Of a stretch of 64,000 bases of DNA, positions 61,632-64,000 are shown piece by piece (position 1 is the first letter of the stretch; each line of letters starts with the position of its first letter). The notes under the pieces are model-generated. The model ran no database searches. It was not told where the DNA came from and saw nothing but the letters and a program-made list of their open reading frames with translations. This stretch comes from Salinicola endophyticus. Lineage in GTDB: Bacteria > Pseudomonadota > Gammaproteobacteria > Pseudomonadales > Halomonadaceae. The stretch is taken from contig NZ_CP159578.1 in assembly GCF_040536835.1 (NCBI RefSeq), positions 3,348,001 through 3,412,000 of the forward strand. The letters are read 5' to 3'. Position numbers and translations under genes: made by a program.

Positions 61632-61647
61632 CTGTATGATTAGCCAG
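61632..61647 (-). promoter_or_regulatory. Probable LexA (SOS) box in the recA promoter
   Basis: On the minus strand CTGG-CTAATCAT-ACAG differs from the E. coli-type CTGT-N8-ACAG by one base. It overlaps TAATCAT, a possible -10 sequence, about 145 bp before the recA start; a LexA protein bound here would block RNA polymerase. Confidence 0.55.
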
Positions 61648-61754
61648 TAGTATGGCGAAAAAAATCGCTCGCGCCTATATCCTCGCGTCGATTTTCCGCA
61701 TGCGTCGCTGCATTTTCCGGGATAGCGCCCGGCGAGGCCAGTACCAAGTACCGC

Positions 61755-62282
61755 TCAGCTCGCGGCGGAGAAGGATTCGAGCAGCCCCGCCAGGGCGATC
61801 GCCACCGCCTGGGCGCGCACCGCGGCGCGCTCCCCCGGCAGCCGAAAGCACGCCACCCGCTGGGCCTCGGCATCGCCCCAGGCGAACCACACCGTCCCCA
61901 CCGGCTTCTCGGCACTGCCGCCGCCAGGGCCGGCCACGCCGCTGATCGCCACGCCGAGCTCAGCGCCGCTGTCGCGGCAAGCGCCGGCGACCATCTCGCG
62001 CACGGTGGCCGCGCTGACCGCCCCATGCGCCTCTAACGTCCGCGCCGACACCCCCAGCATGCGCTGCTTGGCGGCGTTGGCGTAGGTGACATAGCCGCTG
62101 GCGAAGTAGCCCGAGCTACCGGCGATCGCGGTGATCGCCTCGGCCACGCCACCGCCGGTGCACGACTCGGCGGTGGTGACGAAACAGCCGGCGGCCAGGC
62201 ACGCCTCGCCCAGGCGCCGGGCGAGCACCTGCGGGTCCTGGTCACTGCCGGGGGGCAGCGGATGATCGGTTGGAAAGTTCAT
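61755..62282 (-). CDS. pncC: Nicotinamide-nucleotide amidohydrolase PncC (CinA C-terminal domain)
   Basis: PncC deamidates NMN to nicotinate mononucleotide in NAD recycling. It is the 175-residue stand-alone form of the CinA C-terminal domain: LGEACLAAGCFVTTAESCTG, GYFASGYVTYANAAKQRMLG, SAATVREMVAGACRDSGAEL and VAISGVAGPGGGSAEKPVGT. The catalytic Ser lies in the TAESCTGG loop. It lies upstream of recA, as in Pseudomonas, where this gene is often annotated cinA. Confidence 0.94.
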   Translation of the reverse strand: MNFPTDHPLPPGSDQDPQVLARRLGEACLAAGCFVTTAESCTGGGVAEAITAIAGSSGYFASGYVTYANAAKQRMLGVSARTLEAHGAVSAATVREMVAGACRDSGAELGVAISGVAGPGGGSAEKPVGTVWFAWGDAEAQRVACFRLPGERAAVRAQAVAIALAGLLESFSAAS

Positions 62283-62494
62283 GAGGACTCCTGCGGCTTC
62301 TGCGCCGTACCGGCACCCTCTGCGGACGGGCGCGTCTTGTCAGGCCGCTGCTGGCATATGCGTATCGGCCTGCGATTGATGGCATAGCGAGGCATCATAT
62401 GCGAGGTGGCATATGGCCGGTGCCAGATACTTAGTATGCGAGCTTTGCGCGCCGACGCAACGCGTCTGGCCGGCGCGGGCGCCCACGCGGGCGA

Positions 62495-62680
62495 CTATTC
62501 GGCGTCGCGCGGGTAGGTGGGCGGCAGCGGCTGCGCGTGCCCCCCGGCACACAGATCGGCGACCGCGATCTCGAGCAGGATGACCGCCAGTTCGCTGACG
62601 TTGACGTTGCGCCGGTTGGCCTCGATCGAGAGCAGCCTGAACGTGGAGTCACTGAGGTGATTGAGCACCAGCCGGGCCAT
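62495..62680 (-). CDS. Small protein of 61 residues, possible ribbon-helix-helix
   Basis: The protein reads MARLVLNHLSDSTFRLLSIE then ANRRNVNVSELAVILLEIAV and a Pro-rich tail. A short beta-strand, a helix and a second helix with a NVSELA turn suggest a ribbon-helix-helix DNA-binding fold like FitA or Arc, but this is weak evidence. AGGA seven bases before ATG 62680 supports translation; the frame extends to 62848 without a good start. It lies between pncC and mutS in the recA direction. No partner toxin gene is visible. Confidence 0.55.
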   Translation of the reverse strand: MARLVLNHLSDSTFRLLSIEANRRNVNVSELAVILLEIAVADLCAGGHAQPLPPTYPRDAE

Positions 62681-62924
62681 GAGGGGGTCCTCGGATGCCG
62701 ATTTCACCCACTGTAACGATTCGCCCGCCGCGGGCGAGACTGAAAACACTACACCTCGGGCATGAACCGGCGTCACCCCGGCGCGGGCGATCGGCGATGC
62801 AGCGACGCTGACCCACGTGGTAACCTTCGGCCTTTCTCCATGTTTCATACTTCATGCTTCGCCGGCCCCGGCGAGGCGCGTGCCGCAATGATGCCCCACG
62901 ATACCCAGAGAGCCTCGTAACGCC

Positions 62925-64000
62925 ATGCAGGATACGGCCGCCAGCAAAGCCCAGCAGCATACGCCGATGATGGCGCAGTACCTCAAGATCAAGCGTGAGC
63001 ATCCCGAGGTGCTGCTGTTCTACCGCATGGGCGATTTCTACGAACTGTTCTACGACGACGCCAAGCGCGCCGCCAAGCTGCTCGACATCACCCTGACCGC
63101 GCGCGGCCAGTCAGCCGGTTCGCCGATTCCCATGGCCGGCGTACCCTATCACAGCGCCGAGTCCTACCTGGCGCGACTGGTGCGCTCGGGCGAGTCGGTG
63201 GCGATCTGCGAGCAGATCGGCGACCCCGCCACCAGCAAGGGACCGGTGGAGCGTCGGGTGGTGCGGATCGTCACCCCGGGCACGCTGCACGACGAGGCGC
63301 TTCTGGACGAGCGCCGCGACAATCTGCTGGTGGCCCTGCACCGCCACGGCGAACGCTGGGGCATCGCCTGGCTGGAGCTCTCCAGCGGCCGCTTCGCCGT
63401 AGTCGAGGTCGACGGCGAGGCCGACATGCAGGCCGAGATCCATCGCCTGCAGCCGGCCGAGCTGCTCGCCGCCGAGACCCAGGACCTGCCCCCGGCGCTG
63501 GCCGAGCGCACCGGACTGCGTCGCCAGAACGACTGGCACTTCGACCTGGAGACCGCTAACCGCCTGCTGTGCGACCAGTTCCAGGTGGCCGATCTGCGCG
63601 GCTTCGGCTGCACCCACCTGGAGGTCGCGCTGGTCGCCGCCGGGGTGCTGATCGACTACGCCCGCGACACCCAGCGCTCGCGCCTGCCACACGTCAACGC
63701 CCTCGGCATCGAGAGCCGCGACGACGCGGTGGTGATCGACGCCGCCAGCCGCCGCAATCTGGAGATCGACATCAACCTCGGCGGCAGCGGCGACAACACC
63801 CTGGCCAGCGTGCTCGACACCACCACCACGCCGATGGGGTCACGCCTGCTCAAGCGCTGGCTCAACCGCCCGCTGCGCGATCGCGCTCAGGTCAGCGCGC
63901 GCCAGGCGGCGGTACAACTGCTGCTGGAACAGGACGACCACCTGGCGCTGCGCGAGATCCTGGGCGAGGTCGGCGACGTCGAGCGCATTCTCGCCCGGGT
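62925..64000 (+). CDS. mutS: DNA mismatch repair protein MutS (5' part, cut by window end)
   Basis: The first 358 codons of mutS, continuing beyond the window. The N-terminal mismatch-recognition domain has [40 protein letters not shown] with the Phe-x-Glu that wedges into mismatches, and [20 protein letters not shown]. The connector and start of the lever domain follow ([40 protein letters not shown]). It is divergent from the small protein gene and pncC-recA-recX. Confidence 0.97.
   Translation, partial: MQDTAASKAQQHTPMMAQYLKIKREHPEVLLFYRMGDFYELFYDDAKRAAKLLDITLTARGQSAGSPIPMAGVPYHSAESYLARLVRSGESVAICEQIGDPATSKGPVERRVVRIVTPGTLHDEALLDERRDNLLVALHRHGERWGIAWLELSSGRFAVVEVDGEADMQAEIHRLQPAELLAAETQDLPPALAERTGLRRQNDWHFDLETANRLLCDQFQVADLRGFGCTHLEVALVAAGVLIDYARDTQRSRLPHVNALGIESRDDAVVIDAASRRNLEIDINLGGSGDNTLASVLDTTTTPMGSRLLKRWLNRPLRDRAQVSARQAAVQLLLEQDDHLALREILGEVGDVERILAR

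Noticed and set aside
62300..62494. Repeated CATATG/GCATA motifs as a regulatory array
   Set aside because: The copies are irregular in spacing and orientation; I could not define a unit.

Overview
The window is GC-rich DNA from a gammaproteobacterium, most likely a member of the Halomonadaceae (Halomonas/Salinicola type). This is inferred from gene order rather than from an rRNA: mutS - pncC - recA - recX - alaS - lysC - csrA - tRNA-Ser - two tRNA-Arg at the right end, smc - zipA - ligA in the middle, guaB - guaA next to xseA at the left, and a glrK - qseG - glrR block. Almost everything is chromosomal core; there is no rRNA, CRISPR array, transposase or prophage.

Layout. 1-1016: a partial unknown gene, an ArsR-type regulator and a His-rich metal-binding protein. 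1106-5122: an AT-rich island carrying one very large YobI-type P-loop NTPase, next to the 3' remnant of a serine-hydrolase gene. 5298-10977: guaA, guaB, a TauE/SafE exporter and xseA. 11035-12891: a quinone-oxidoreductase-like flavoprotein and its divergent LysR regulator. 12999-17215: the GlrR/QseG/GlrK signalling operon, headed by a sigma-54-type promoter and a structured non-coding region ending in a strong terminator. 17502-21913: argA, a Pit phosphate transporter with its PhoU-like partner, and a CYTH triphosphatase. 22110-28007: a c-di-GMP phosphodiesterase, a voltage-gated K+ channel, a chemoreceptor and an acid phosphatase. 28155-33033: yciO, rnm/trpH, yciB, yciI and mnmC. 33139-37117: a CitA/CitB-like two-component system divergent from a 2-hydroxycarboxylate transporter. 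37198-44649: yheU, ligA, zipA, smc. 44803-45893: a LexA-like protease without a DNA-binding domain, and a YigZ/IMPACT protein. 45947-52741: a GntR regulator and an operon of gamma-glutamyltransferase, split ChrA transporter and tripartite TctCBA transporter. 52847-54911: dusC, three tRNAs and csrA. 55141-64000: lysC, alaS, recX, recA, pncC, a 61-residue protein and the start of mutS.

Most unusual items. (1) alaS carries an AT-rich, in-frame insertion of about 90-100 codons in the tRNA-recognition region. (2) The YobI-like NTPase island resembles single-gene defence or conflict islands, though its function is unknown. (3) A sigma-54 promoter plus stem-loop-rich region lies upstream of glrK, the position that the sRNA gene glmY occupies in enterobacteria. 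(4) At least three genes (argA, alaS, gntR) end in a short tandem duplication that includes the stop-codon region. (5) Between yciI and mnmC a perfect CRP-type palindrome sits inside a pair of inverted perfect DnaA boxes.

Many genes have an upstream in-frame extension that is open only because GC-rich DNA lacks stop codons. Where a ribosome-binding site or family length indicated it, I moved the start downstream and say so in the entry.
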